The notes below the pieces were generated by a model. It made no database searches and was not told where the DNA came from. It worked only from the letters and a program-made list of their open reading frames with translations. From NCBI GenBank assembly GCA_036336715.1, contig JAYZFP010000022.1:1-40245 (forward strand): a DNA stretch of 40,245 nt, written 5' to 3'. Positions 8,472 through 16,160 of this stretch are shown one piece after another. Every line of letters starts with the position of its first letter. Position 1 is the stretch's first letter. Source of the DNA: JABAAE01 sp036336715 (GTDB lineage Bacteria > Planctomycetota > Planctomycetia > Pirellulales > Pirellulaceae). The translations under genes and the position numbers were made by a program.

Positions 8472-10640
8472 CTAACGGGGCAGGTTTCTCTGTGTGGCAA
8501 GGATCTCCCGTTCCCACCGGGTTGCGGCCGTTCGAAGCTGAGTCACCGGGAGATCGGAGCGGTAGCCGGTACGGTTGGGGTAATGGGCACCCAGGTAATG
8601 GACAGCGAGTTGCCTGTAAAACCAGACGGGATGCTTCAGCAAGGCAATCATTCCGTCCAAGTCCTCTTTGGGAAGGGCCAATCGTCTGCCGATCGGCAAT
8701 TCGCTCCAGCCAACCATTTGGGGAAGGACCACCGGTTGGCGGAAGGTGGCGATTGCACCGGTCTGAATCTCGGCCCAGGCGCGTTGCGACCTGGGGTCCT
8801 GGGTATTCAGACCGAGCAACCACTCAAGGGCGCCCCGCTGGATATCGACGTCACCCGAAGTTGCGATCCGCAGAATGTCCGAGCCGTTATTCAGCGAAAG
8901 ATACATCCGGGCAGCAGTGGATTGCGTAAGAGGGACATTGGATTGCAGCAATTTCTTGAGGTCCATCTGCATGTCATCACTCTTGACCAGTTTCATGCGG
9001 AATGCTGACGGAATAACGGAACGGCTCTGTGGTTTTTTCAGCCATTTGACATCCTCAAAGTCCTTGACCTGTGCAAAAACGAATAGGCCGGGGTTGGCAG
9101 CTCTTGCCACACCGCCCTTCCCTTTTTCCACCACCTGGTCCTGGATACGAACCGAACCTTCCCGGACGATGATTCGTGCCCTGGACTGCAAAAAATCAAC
9201 TCCAAACTCGGTGTCCTTTTCATTGGCCCGGATCCTGACCGTGGAACGCCCCGCCCTGACCTCCAGCTCGGTTCCCTTGGGAACCTGACGGAACCCCGCT
9301 TTTCCGTGATTCAGTGCCAGTTGAATCCGGGTTCCGCTTTCATTGCCGGCCAGGTTGACCGATGATTCTTCGTCAACGACCACGATCGTATCACTGGCCA
9401 TTTTTGCCTCTGCCCAGCCACCTGGAAATGTTCGAAATTCGGCCTGGCTCTCAAATCCCTCCCTTTGGGTATCCACTGTCCAATTCGATTGCGAGGCGTT
9501 CCGGATGGCAACCAGACCCCGAACTTTTTGCCAACTCAATCGGGTTTCCGCCGGGAAAGTCCAGGACCTCGCGTATTGCTCGGGGTTGTTCTCCTCCGGC
9601 GGTTTCATCGTTTTTTTCTTCTGCTTTTCAACGATCCTCGACGGTGGATCAGGTTCTTTCTTCAACGGATCATCCGGGCCTTCGGGGGGAAAGTCGCCAC
9701 TGTCCTTTTTCTTTCCAGGCGTATCATTTACCAGCGTTCCTTTTTCGATACCAGGCCCCGATTTCGGCTTGCCCTCTCCTTTTCCTTTTTCACCGGGATC
9801 ACCAGTTTCACCGGGATCACCAGGATCGCTGCTCTCCTTTTTCCTTTCGGACTGGCCGGATTTTTTCTCTTCCACATCATCCTTGACCGTTCGGGACCCC
9901 GCGTCCGGGACAAGCTGCGCGGCGATCAGGATCGAGAGCGCGATCACAACGACCGCCGCCGAAGCCCACCACAGGGTTGCCGGATTCCGGCTCCTTTCGC
10001 TCCTTCGTATTCGGTTGTCGCGAGCCGACCTATTCTTGCCGGTTGAATCAAATTCGACTGCCAACGGGGGAATCCCGGTATTCTGCCCGCCCTCCTTTTC
10101 TTCCCTGCCGACCAAATCACGGCCGGCAAGTTCCGCGAGGAACACGCCATTGACCCTTGTTCCCTGGGCAGGAGGGGGCTCAGGCAGGTTGCCCGCGGAC
10201 GAAGGTGTTCCGGAAGAATGGGAGACTTCCTCGCCGGTCTCTGAAAACAGACTGTAAAATCGAGCCGATGCGGATTCGGAGACCAGGTTTCCATCCGGCT
10301 CGGATTCTGACGGCGGCTCCGAGATCGCCTGGTAACAGTCAATGACCTCCAGTAGCAGGTCCTGGCGGCTCCAGCAAAGTTCTTCAAATGCAAGGGATTC
10401 CTCGCGCGAAAGCTGTCGATCGATGTACCCGGCAACCTCGTCAATGGCGGCAGTCGGCTCGTTACGCTGACCGAGGGCTGCCGGATCCACCAGTCGCTGG
10501 CAGGTCTCTTGCAAAACGAGCCATTTGTTTTGCAGTTCCTCGCTGGCAGCGATGGTTTCGTGCAGCCGCTCCGCCTCAGCGGGCACGCATTGCCCTTCGT
10601 GCAGGCGGATCAGGTCGAATAAAGTGATACCGTTATTCAT
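8472..10640 (-). CDS. Membrane anti-sigma-like protein with collagen-like stretch and FecR-like region
   Basis: The ATG at 10640 overlaps the sigma factor stop as ATGA, giving 722 residues. The cytoplasmic part (about 1-220) starts with a helical segment like those of anti-sigma factors, containing GYIDRQLSREESLAFEELCW. One transmembrane helix follows (about 225-247). The outer part begins with a Lys/Pro/Gly/Glu-rich linker holding a short Gly-X-Y collagen-like run (about 274-299). A FecR-like beta region comes next (about 430-515, with KGTELEVRAGRSTVRIR and IIVREGSVRIQDQVV), then a helical C-terminal domain of unknown type. Coupling to an ECF sigma gene and the inside-TM-outside layout suggest it senses an envelope signal and controls that sigma factor. 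The signal is unknown. Confidence 0.75.
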   Translation of the reverse strand: MNNGITLFDLIRLHEGQCVPAEAERLHETIAASEELQNKWLVLQETCQRLVDPAALGQRNEPTAAIDEVAGYIDRQLSREESLAFEELCWSRQDLLLEVIDCYQAISEPPSESEPDGNLVSESASARFYSLFSETGEEVSHSSGTPSSAGNLPEPPPAQGTRVNGVFLAELAGRDLVGREEKEGGQNTGIPPLAVEFDSTGKNRSARDNRIRRSERSRNPATLWWASAAVVVIALSILIAAQLVPDAGSRTVKDDVEEKKSGQSERKKESSDPGDPGETGDPGEKGKGEGKPKSGPGIEKGTLVNDTPGKKKDSGDFPPEGPDDPLKKEPDPPSRIVEKQKKKTMKPPEENNPEQYARSWTFPAETRLSWQKVRGLVAIRNASQSNWTVDTQREGFESQAEFRTFPGGWAEAKMASDTIVVVDEESSVNLAGNESGTRIQLALNHGKAGFRQVPKGTELEVRAGRSTVRIRANEKDTEFGVDFLQSRARIIVREGSVRIQDQVVEKGKGGVARAANPGLFVFAQVKDFEDVKWLKKPQSRSVIPSAFRMKLVKSDDMQMDLKKLLQSNVPLTQSTAARMYLSLNNGSDILRIATSGDVDIQRGALEWLLGLNTQDPRSQRAWAEIQTGAIATFRQPVVLPQMVGWSELPIGRRLALPKEDLDGMIALLKHPVWFYRQLAVHYLGAHYPNRTGYRSDLPVTQLRTAATRWEREILATQRNLPR
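9788..9823. repeat. Perfect 18-bp tandem duplication inside the collagen-like codons
   Basis: Two identical 18-bp units (9788-9805 and 9806-9823) encode GDPGET/GDPGEK on the minus strand. This is a small internal duplication that has lengthened the Gly-X-Y stretch of the membrane protein. Confidence 0.85.
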
Positions 10641-11224
10641 GACCACCTCATCCGATTACGGAGTCGATTGTGTGCCCGGGTCAGTTTGGGGCCGACCGTA
10701 TTCACTGAAATGCCCAGCGTTGCGCTGATTTCTTTGTAACCCATGTTTTGATCATAAAACAGTTCCAGGATTTCCTTGTCTTCGTTACCCAGCGATTCGA
10801 GGGTCGAGTGAAGACGTTTCCTGTCTTCTACCTGGACCATCCGGGAAAGTGCATCCGGCTCCTGGGCGGGAACGCTGTCCTGTTGGAGCGATTCCCTCGC
10901 GAGCTGCCGGGTCTTTTTGCCCAGTTCACGCATGCCGATGCGACGGGAAACGACCGTCAGCCAGGTGGAGAGCCTCGATTTTCCATTGAAAGACCGCAGC
11001 GAACGCATGTTGCTTTTCAGCAGGGAAGCGAATACCAGGGCGCAGATATCTTCGATTTCCGCTTTGGAAACCGGGATGTTCATACGATTTGCCGTACGGC
11101 TGACCTGGGACCAGACGAGACGCTCGAATTTCTGAACGAATTCCAGCCAGGCAGGTTCCTGACGCAGCAACAGCCGACGAATCAGATCGCGATCTTCGAT
11201 CGATGTCGTCGGCTGTTGGTTCAT
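10637..11224 (-). CDS. RNA polymerase ECF-type sigma factor
   Basis: A 195-residue sigma-70-like protein. Region 2 is visible at about 25-100 (EFVQKFERLVWSQVSR and GKSRLSTWLTVVSRRI). Region 4, with a helix-turn-helix, spans about 140-190 (LGNEDKEILELFYDQNMGYKEISATL, here split as LGNEDKEILELFYDQ and YKEISATLGISVNTVG). It would direct RNA polymerase to its own regulon. It sits between a small secreted protein gene (38 bp upstream) and the membrane FecR-like gene, with which it shares an ATGA overlap, so the three are likely one operon and the last one its regulator. Phylum-specific ECF groups are abundant in planctomycetes; the exact group cannot be set by eye. Confidence 0.9.
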   Translation of the reverse strand: MNQQPTTSIEDRDLIRRLLLRQEPAWLEFVQKFERLVWSQVSRTANRMNIPVSKAEIEDICALVFASLLKSNMRSLRSFNGKSRLSTWLTVVSRRIGMRELGKKTRQLARESLQQDSVPAQEPDALSRMVQVEDRKRLHSTLESLGNEDKEILELFYDQNMGYKEISATLGISVNTVGPKLTRAHNRLRNRMRWS

Positions 11225-11262
11225 TTTCGTTTATCCAATTCAGGAGTCGGTTCCATGATAGA

Positions 11263-11697
11263 TCAAAACAGATCCTGGATGGCATTCACGGCCCGATCAT
11301 GAACATCTTTCATGCGACTGGAAGCCCGCACACACAAATCGTGGATATCCCGCGCCAAATCGGGTGCTCCCATCTGTACCAAGGCATCGATGCATCGCTC
11401 GCAGGTCGTGCGAAGCGCTGTCCGTGCACTGTCCAGAATTTCACCGAGCTCGGTGATGCAGCGGTCGGCCGTGGTCCGGGCTTCGTTGTAATTGCCGGAT
11501 TTCAGCAGTCGACGGATCCGGGGCAGGCACCGGCTGGTCACGTCGGACGTCGCGTTTTCATGTCGCTCGGTAATGCTGACAATCTGCCGGGCACCCCGGC
11601 TGAAAACATCCTGGGGATCGCTGGCCTTGGCCTGTTGGGTGAACTGAAACGAAACCGAGAGAACAGCGAGCAGTGCGAGTGGTTGAATCGTATTCAT
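11263..11697 (-). CDS. Small secreted Cys-containing protein, unknown function
   Basis: The frame is open to 11790, but the ATG at 11697 has an AGGA site at 6-bp spacing and starts a clear signal peptide (MNTIQPLALLAVLSVSFQF..., cleavage near AKA-SDP). The product is 144 residues. The mature part is mostly amphipathic helix with five Cys, in RCLP, RCIT, TCERC and LCVR. I do not recognise the family. The spaced Cys in a helical exported protein could form disulfides or bind a metal. It lies 38 bp upstream of the ECF sigma gene in the same direction, so it may be a ligand, a target or a sensor accessory of that system; this is inference from position only. Confidence 0.7.
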   Translation of the reverse strand: MNTIQPLALLAVLSVSFQFTQQAKASDPQDVFSRGARQIVSITERHENATSDVTSRCLPRIRRLLKSGNYNEARTTADRCITELGEILDSARTALRTTCERCIDALVQMGAPDLARDIHDLCVRASSRMKDVHDRAVNAIQDLF

Positions 11698-11879
11698 TTT
11701 CATTCCTGACGTTGAAAAGTTTTTGGAGATGATTGATCGAGTTGCAACTCGGGCCATGAGTGACCGACATCCGGAATCTCGTGCAGGCAATTTCGAAAAA
11801 AAGAAAAGAAACTGGTCAGCTGGAAATTACTCCATCGCAGAAAGCGGATTCCACCCGTTTTTCAGCTGTTTTCGCGTGG

Positions 11880-11904
11880 TAAAAGAAAACCACCGATTCG
11901 GCGG
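11880..11904 (-). terminator. Rho-independent terminator of the respiratory operon
   Basis: On the minus strand a 6-bp stem with one G-T pair (CCGCCG / CGGTGG, 11890-11904, loop AAT) is followed by TTTTCTTTT. It lies 46 bp past the stop of the last oxidase gene and is oriented to end that transcript before the secreted-protein gene. Confidence 0.6.
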
Positions 11905-11949
11905 CAATTGGCGTCTGAAATCACGAGGAGTGTCGACGCGCTCGCGGGC

Positions 11950-12552
11950 TCAGCTTCGGAGGGACGACTCGGTCCACCAGAAGGTGATCAGCATCAAGAT
12001 CCAGACCACGTCCAGAAAATGCCAGTAGGTGGCACAGATATCGACCGTCCAATGACGCTCATGGTCATACTTGCCCTTTCGTGTTTCGGCCCAGACATAA
12101 CCGAGGAAAAACCCACCCCCGATCACGTGAGCAGCATGCAAAAGGGCTATGCTGAAACAGATGCCGTATAACTTGCCGTAGCCTGCCTCCAGAGCAAAGT
12201 GTGTCCGAATCAAAGACCACATGCCCTCTGCCTGAAGGACCAGGAAAAAGCCGCCAAAAACCATCGCCGCCCAGAGAAAACGCCGGTATCGGATCTGTTT
12301 CTCACGCCGAATGGAAAGTACGGCCAGGTGGAGAAAAAAGCTGGTTGCCAACAGGGCTAAAGTACTGACCCAAAACGAAAGGGGCATCACCAGCGGTTCC
12401 AGTTGAATCCCTACCGAGGTACGAATCAGGGCATACGCAATCAGAGCCGCGACAAAAAAGATGGAAAGCGAAACAATCAGCAGGTAAACGCCCAGCTTCG
12501 CCCGGTAAAGCTGCGGGCGGGCTCGCAATGTCTCTGCGGTGTTACTCAACAT
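11950..12552 (-). CDS. Second haem-copper oxidase subunit III-like protein
   Basis: A 200-residue membrane protein with five hydrophobic helices, of the subunit III family (KLGVYLLIVSLSIFFVAALI; LLHAAHVIGGGFFLGYVW; TYWHFLDVVWILMLITFW). The late HAAHVIGG and YWHFLDVVWI motifs are typical of subunit III. It follows the main oxidase genes after a 312-bp gap. The longer subunit III gene (13269-14381) already supplies a subunit III, so this is either a second one in the same complex or part of an alternative form. It is shorter and lacks the His-rich additions of its paralogue. A weak AGGG site precedes the ATG. A candidate terminator lies just downstream. Confidence 0.85.
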   Translation of the reverse strand: MLSNTAETLRARPQLYRAKLGVYLLIVSLSIFFVAALIAYALIRTSVGIQLEPLVMPLSFWVSTLALLATSFFLHLAVLSIRREKQIRYRRFLWAAMVFGGFFLVLQAEGMWSLIRTHFALEAGYGKLYGICFSIALLHAAHVIGGGFFLGYVWAETRKGKYDHERHWTVDICATYWHFLDVVWILMLITFWWTESSLRS

Positions 12553-12864
12553 GCCATCGGTACCCTGTGAATGATTCCCGGCGGTGATTCTCAGAGACCC
12601 GCGTCAGTGCCTCTTCCGTTCTCCGCAAGTTCATCTCGGTTGCTTCACGGTTGCTTCACGGTTGCTTATTGGACCCCTCTCGGAGACCATTCCCCCTCAA
12701 GCAAGTTAAGCTTACCCGCTGTGAGGATTCCTGTTGGCTCCAACGGGCTTCCCCGTCCTCACCTCGTCAAGAGAACCGAAATGGGGGGCACAGGACAACC
12801 GTTTCAGCATAAATCCCTAACGATCTGCCGGAAATCCATACCTCCAGGGCTGTCGCAAGCCAGG
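12553..12864. other. 312-bp gap inside the oxidase locus
   Basis: No credible gene is present; the longest minus-strand frames are about 30 codons. The stretch holds three 11-bp direct repeats (12637-12668) and may contain a separate promoter for the second subunit III gene. I could not place -35/-10 boxes or an intrinsic terminator for the upstream coxD-type gene. Confidence 0.5.
12637..12668. repeat. Three 11-bp direct repeats upstream of the second subunit III gene
   Basis: The unit CGGTTGCTTCA occurs at 12637-12647 and 12648-12658, and all but its last base change at 12659-12668 (CGGTTGCTTA). The 11-bp period is about one helical turn. The block lies 85-116 bp upstream of the start at 12552, a distance that suits an activator site. 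The repeat itself is certain; the regulatory role is inferred. Confidence 0.7.
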
Positions 12865-13257
12865 TCAGTTTTCGCTGACAGTCTTTCCGCCGACAACACG
12901 TGCCGGTCGGTCGTCGGTTGGAAAGGATGTCACATCGTCGCTGTACTGGTAGGTATCCAGCAGCGTCATCGCGATAAAAAGGGCCGCAAAGAGAAAGGAC
13001 GAGAAAAACAGCATCTTGTTGAACGGCTTGTCGTAAAGCACGTGCATGAAAAAGAAGATGACCAGCATGGCCTTAAGAGTCGCAATTCCCATGGAAACCC
13101 ATAATTCCCACTGCCCAATCATTAAAGCTTCGGTTAATTCGGACATGACCACGGTCAACACGGTCAGGAAGACCAGCGACACAAATACCAGCAACAGCAT
13201 CCAGACAGGCATGGGATGCGAGAAGTAAGCGTGTTCTTCGGAGTGATTGTCAGACAT
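12865..13257 (-). CDS. Cytochrome c oxidase subunit IV, caa3-type
   Basis: A 130-residue protein with three hydrophobic helices (VWMLLLVFVSLVFLTVLTVV; WVSMGIATLKAMLVIFFFMHV; MLFFSSFLFAALFIAMTLLD). The second carries the KAMLVIFFFMHV sequence typical of the small subunit IV of bacterial haem-copper oxidases. The short N-terminus is His-containing (NHSEEHAYFSHP). It starts 11 bp after the subunit III gene and is part of the same transcript. Role: structural or assembly subunit in the cytoplasmic membrane. Confidence 0.9.
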   Translation of the reverse strand: MSDNHSEEHAYFSHPMPVWMLLLVFVSLVFLTVLTVVMSELTEALMIGQWELWVSMGIATLKAMLVIFFFMHVLYDKPFNKMLFFSSFLFAALFIAMTLLDTYQYSDDVTSFPTDDRPARVVGGKTVSEN

Positions 13258-13268
13258 TTGATTCAGCT

Positions 13269-14381
13269 TTAATGGATGAGGTACATCATCGGAAAGAGAT
13301 AGATCCAGATCAGGTCGACCAAGTGCCAGTACAGACCCACATTCTCAACCGGACCAAAATAGTTGGGACGGAAATGCATTGCCAGGGTTCGATACAGCAG
13401 CCAGGTCAGTGCAACAATCCCAGCCAGAATATGAATCGCGTGCAGCCCTGTCATCGCGTAATAGATACTGAAGAAACCACCGAGATCGGGCTCCTCCTGG
13501 GGTTCATCGGCAGTCGCCATCGCGGCCGCACCGGAGTCAGTACCCTGTTCCGCATGGTCGGCATCGTTCGCATGCCCATGGCCGTCATCCTTCCCATGAG
13601 ATTCATCATGAGAGTCACCATGACCTTCTTTGCCATGTCCCTCTTCGTGTCCATCCGCCGCCGCATGGACTGCATGGCTTCCATGACCGCCGTGGTGATC
13701 GTCATGACCACTTGAAGGCATCGCCCAGGCAATCCCCAGACCGATGAAATAACCAAGGAAAGAAATGGTAATGCAAAGAAAGAATTTGAACCAGAAATCA
13801 GACTCCCTGACCCGGCTGACCGTCGCCAGGAAAGCAGCAACCAGCGTGCACACGATAAACGGAGCACTGATGTACATCAGGTAAGGAGGGTGATCAGGTT
13901 GGGGCTGCCCGTAGGTGTAATAGTTGGCCCAGAAAAGCCCCATCTCCCACTTGTGCGTGTACTCGATTGCCTTGACGCCCAGGAAGATATTGGCACAAAC
14001 CATCGTGATCACAATGTGTACCACGGCAGCCAAGTTTTTCCCCAGCTGTGCACAGCGAACCGCCCACGCCATCGTCAGACTGCTGAATAGCAGCACAATC
14101 GTGTTCAATCCACCCAACCATTTGTCGAGGTGAACGTGAGCCGCCTCGAAAATCTCAGGGTTGTGATTGCGGTAAATGATGTACGCTACAAACAAACCAC
14201 TGAAAAACAGGATTTCCTGCACCAGGAACAACCACATACCGAGTTTCCCGGAGTCGAACTGCTGCTCCGCGGATTCGAAATGGTGCGCTATGAACGGACC
14301 ATCGTGGTGTTCGTGATGGCCATGATCATGATGGCCATCGCCTGCTTCTTCGTGATGTTCGACAGATGCGGCTGTCGTCAT
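13269..14381 (-). CDS. Cytochrome c oxidase subunit III with His-rich loop
   Basis: The protein has 370 residues, longer than usual. The core subunit III helices are present: KLGMWLFLVQEILFFSGLF (about 46-64), the helix at 90-108, the TGLHAIHILAGIVALTW helix (about 311-327) and the final LYWHLVDLIWIYLFPMMYL. The N-terminus (9-34) is His/Asp-rich. Between the helix ending GVKAIEY (141) and GGFFSIYYAMTG (301) there are two additional helices (about 168-190 and 196-221) and a loop (224-280) with 14 His plus many Asp/Gly/Glu. A GGAGAAG site precedes the ATG. Subunit III stabilises the catalytic core; the loop could bind copper or other metals, which is inference. It lies between the subunit I and IV genes. 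Confidence 0.93.
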   Translation of the reverse strand: MTTAASVEHHEEAGDGHHDHGHHEHHDGPFIAHHFESAEQQFDSGKLGMWLFLVQEILFFSGLFVAYIIYRNHNPEIFEAAHVHLDKWLGGLNTIVLLFSSLTMAWAVRCAQLGKNLAAVVHIVITMVCANIFLGVKAIEYTHKWEMGLFWANYYTYGQPQPDHPPYLMYISAPFIVCTLVAAFLATVSRVRESDFWFKFFLCITISFLGYFIGLGIAWAMPSSGHDDHHGGHGSHAVHAAADGHEEGHGKEGHGDSHDESHGKDDGHGHANDADHAEQGTDSGAAAMATADEPQEEPDLGGFFSIYYAMTGLHAIHILAGIVALTWLLYRTLAMHFRPNYFGPVENVGLYWHLVDLIWIYLFPMMYLIH

Positions 14382-14413
14382 TGGCTTCTCCGGGCCAGTT
14401 GGGAATTGACCAT

Positions 14414-16120
14414 TCAGTTGGATTCTACGGGCTCTGGAACGGGGGCTGGTTCTTCAGCCGGTTCCGGGAGCACAGGGACATACCCGTCCACTTTTTCGTC
14501 GAATTCAATCGCTTCGAAATCGTAGGGATCGTGCAAAATTACTTCGTGTTCAAAGTTGTGGAACGTCGGGGGCGAACAGCACTGGAATTCCAGCGTCGCG
14601 GCACCCCAAGGATTTCCGGTTGCCCGCTTGCCACGCCACAGCGAAACCAGCAGAACATAGGCGGCGATCGCCAGGCCCACACCGAGCACCAGGGAACCAA
14701 TGGTCGAAACCTGGTGAAAGATCTGGAACTCGGGATCGTAGCGGGCGTACCTTCGCGGCATCCCCCGGCTTCCCATGATGAATTGCGGGAAGAAAGTCAG
14801 ATTGAAACCGATGAATACGATCAAGGCTCCCAATTGGCCACCCTTTTCGCTGTACATCCTTCCGAACATCTTTGGCCACCAGTGGAACACGCCTCCGAGA
14901 AATGCAATCAGCGTGCCGCCCACCATCACGTAATGGAAGTGTGCCACCACGTAATAAGTGTCGTGAAGGTGAATGTCAGTGGACAGGGTTCCCAGTGGCA
15001 GGCCAGTCAATCCGCCGATACCGAAAAGGAAAATAAAGCTCAATGCGTAACACATGGGTGTGGTTAATACGATCGAACCCTTGTAAAGCGTGGCCACCCA
15101 GTTGAAAACCTTGACAGCAGACGGAACCGCAACGCTAAAGGTCAAAGCACTGAAGATCAGGATCAGCATCTCGGACTGCCCACTGGTAAACATGTGGTGT
15201 CCCCACACCAGGAAGCTCAGAATGGCGATCGCGATCGAACTGTAGGCGATAAATTCGTAGCCAAAAATTTTCTTTTGCGAATGGACCGAAATCAGCTCAC
15301 TGATAATCCCCATTGCTGGCAGGATCATGATGTATACCGCCGGGTGGGAATAGAACCAGAAAAAGTGCTGGAACAGTACGGGATCTCCACCCAAAGCCGG
15401 ATCAAAAATCCCGAGCCCCAGCGTCCGTTCACCCAGCAACAGCAGTCCGGTGATCGCCAGGACCGGCGTCGCCAGGACCTGGATCAGGGCCGTTGAATAA
15501 AGGGCCCACAAAAGAAGGGGCATCTTGAACCATGTCATCCCGGGGGGACGCATGGTATTCACGGTCACGATGAAGTTCAGCCCGGTGAAAATGGAGCTGA
15601 ACCCGAGGATAAAGACTCCGGTCAGGGCCGAGATCACGGCACTGCTCGTCTGGACACTGTAGGGGGTGTAGAACGTCCAGCCGGTATCAAGCTGGGTGGA
15701 AACCATCGCAAAGATGAAAAAGATGGTTCCCAACATCCAGAGGTAAAAACTGGCCAGATTCAAACGGGGGAAAGCAACGTCCTTGGCTCCCAACATGATT
15801 GGCAGAACAAAGTTGCCCAGGGCTGCCGGAATACTCGGGATGATGAACACGAATACCATGATCGCACCATGCAGCGTAAACATCTTGTTGTAGTTCGTGT
15901 TGCTGAGGAACATCTGGTTGGGCGTAAACAATTCGGCCCTCAGGATGAGGGCAAAAATACCCGCCAGAGCAAAAGCGGCCATCACTCCAATCAGGTACAT
16001 GATTCCAATCCGCTTGTGGTCAAGCGTGAAAAACCACGACTTCCAACCCTTCGACTCGGTCAAAAAGTTTTCTTCTGGTGCGTGACCAAATAACTTTTCT
16101 TTTTGCTGCGCTATGGACAT
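14414..16120 (-). CDS. ctaD: Cytochrome c oxidase subunit I, A2-type
   Basis: The catalytic subunit, reducing O2 to water and pumping protons. I place the start at ATG 16120 (MSIAQQKEKLFGH), which has an AGGTAGAG site and clears the upstream gene; the longer frame to 16264 would overlap it. The product is 568 residues with 12 helices. Haem and CuB ligands are in TLHGAIMVF, YSHPAVYIMILP, WGHHMFTSG and VAHFHYVMVGG. The usual D-channel Glu (HPEVY) is absent; instead YSHPAVY is found, the mark of the A2 group known from Rhodothermus-type caa3 oxidases. The Pro/Glu-rich C-terminal tail is unusual but short. Confidence 0.97.
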   Translation of the reverse strand: MSIAQQKEKLFGHAPEENFLTESKGWKSWFFTLDHKRIGIMYLIGVMAAFALAGIFALILRAELFTPNQMFLSNTNYNKMFTLHGAIMVFVFIIPSIPAALGNFVLPIMLGAKDVAFPRLNLASFYLWMLGTIFFIFAMVSTQLDTGWTFYTPYSVQTSSAVISALTGVFILGFSSIFTGLNFIVTVNTMRPPGMTWFKMPLLLWALYSTALIQVLATPVLAITGLLLLGERTLGLGIFDPALGGDPVLFQHFFWFYSHPAVYIMILPAMGIISELISVHSQKKIFGYEFIAYSSIAIAILSFLVWGHHMFTSGQSEMLILIFSALTFSVAVPSAVKVFNWVATLYKGSIVLTTPMCYALSFIFLFGIGGLTGLPLGTLSTDIHLHDTYYVVAHFHYVMVGGTLIAFLGGVFHWWPKMFGRMYSEKGGQLGALIVFIGFNLTFFPQFIMGSRGMPRRYARYDPEFQIFHQVSTIGSLVLGVGLAIAAYVLLVSLWRGKRATGNPWGAATLEFQCCSPPTFHNFEHEVILHDPYDFEAIEFDEKVDGYVPVLPEPAEEPAPVPEPVESN

Positions 16121-16160
16121 TTCTCTACCTGCTTCGAACGACTTTCGTCGCTCACAAACC

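Noticed and set aside
13451..13867. A Met/Arg/Thr-rich open frame opposite in phase to the subunit III His-rich loop
   Set aside because: It comes from reading the His-codon repeats in another frame; no ribosome site or domain.
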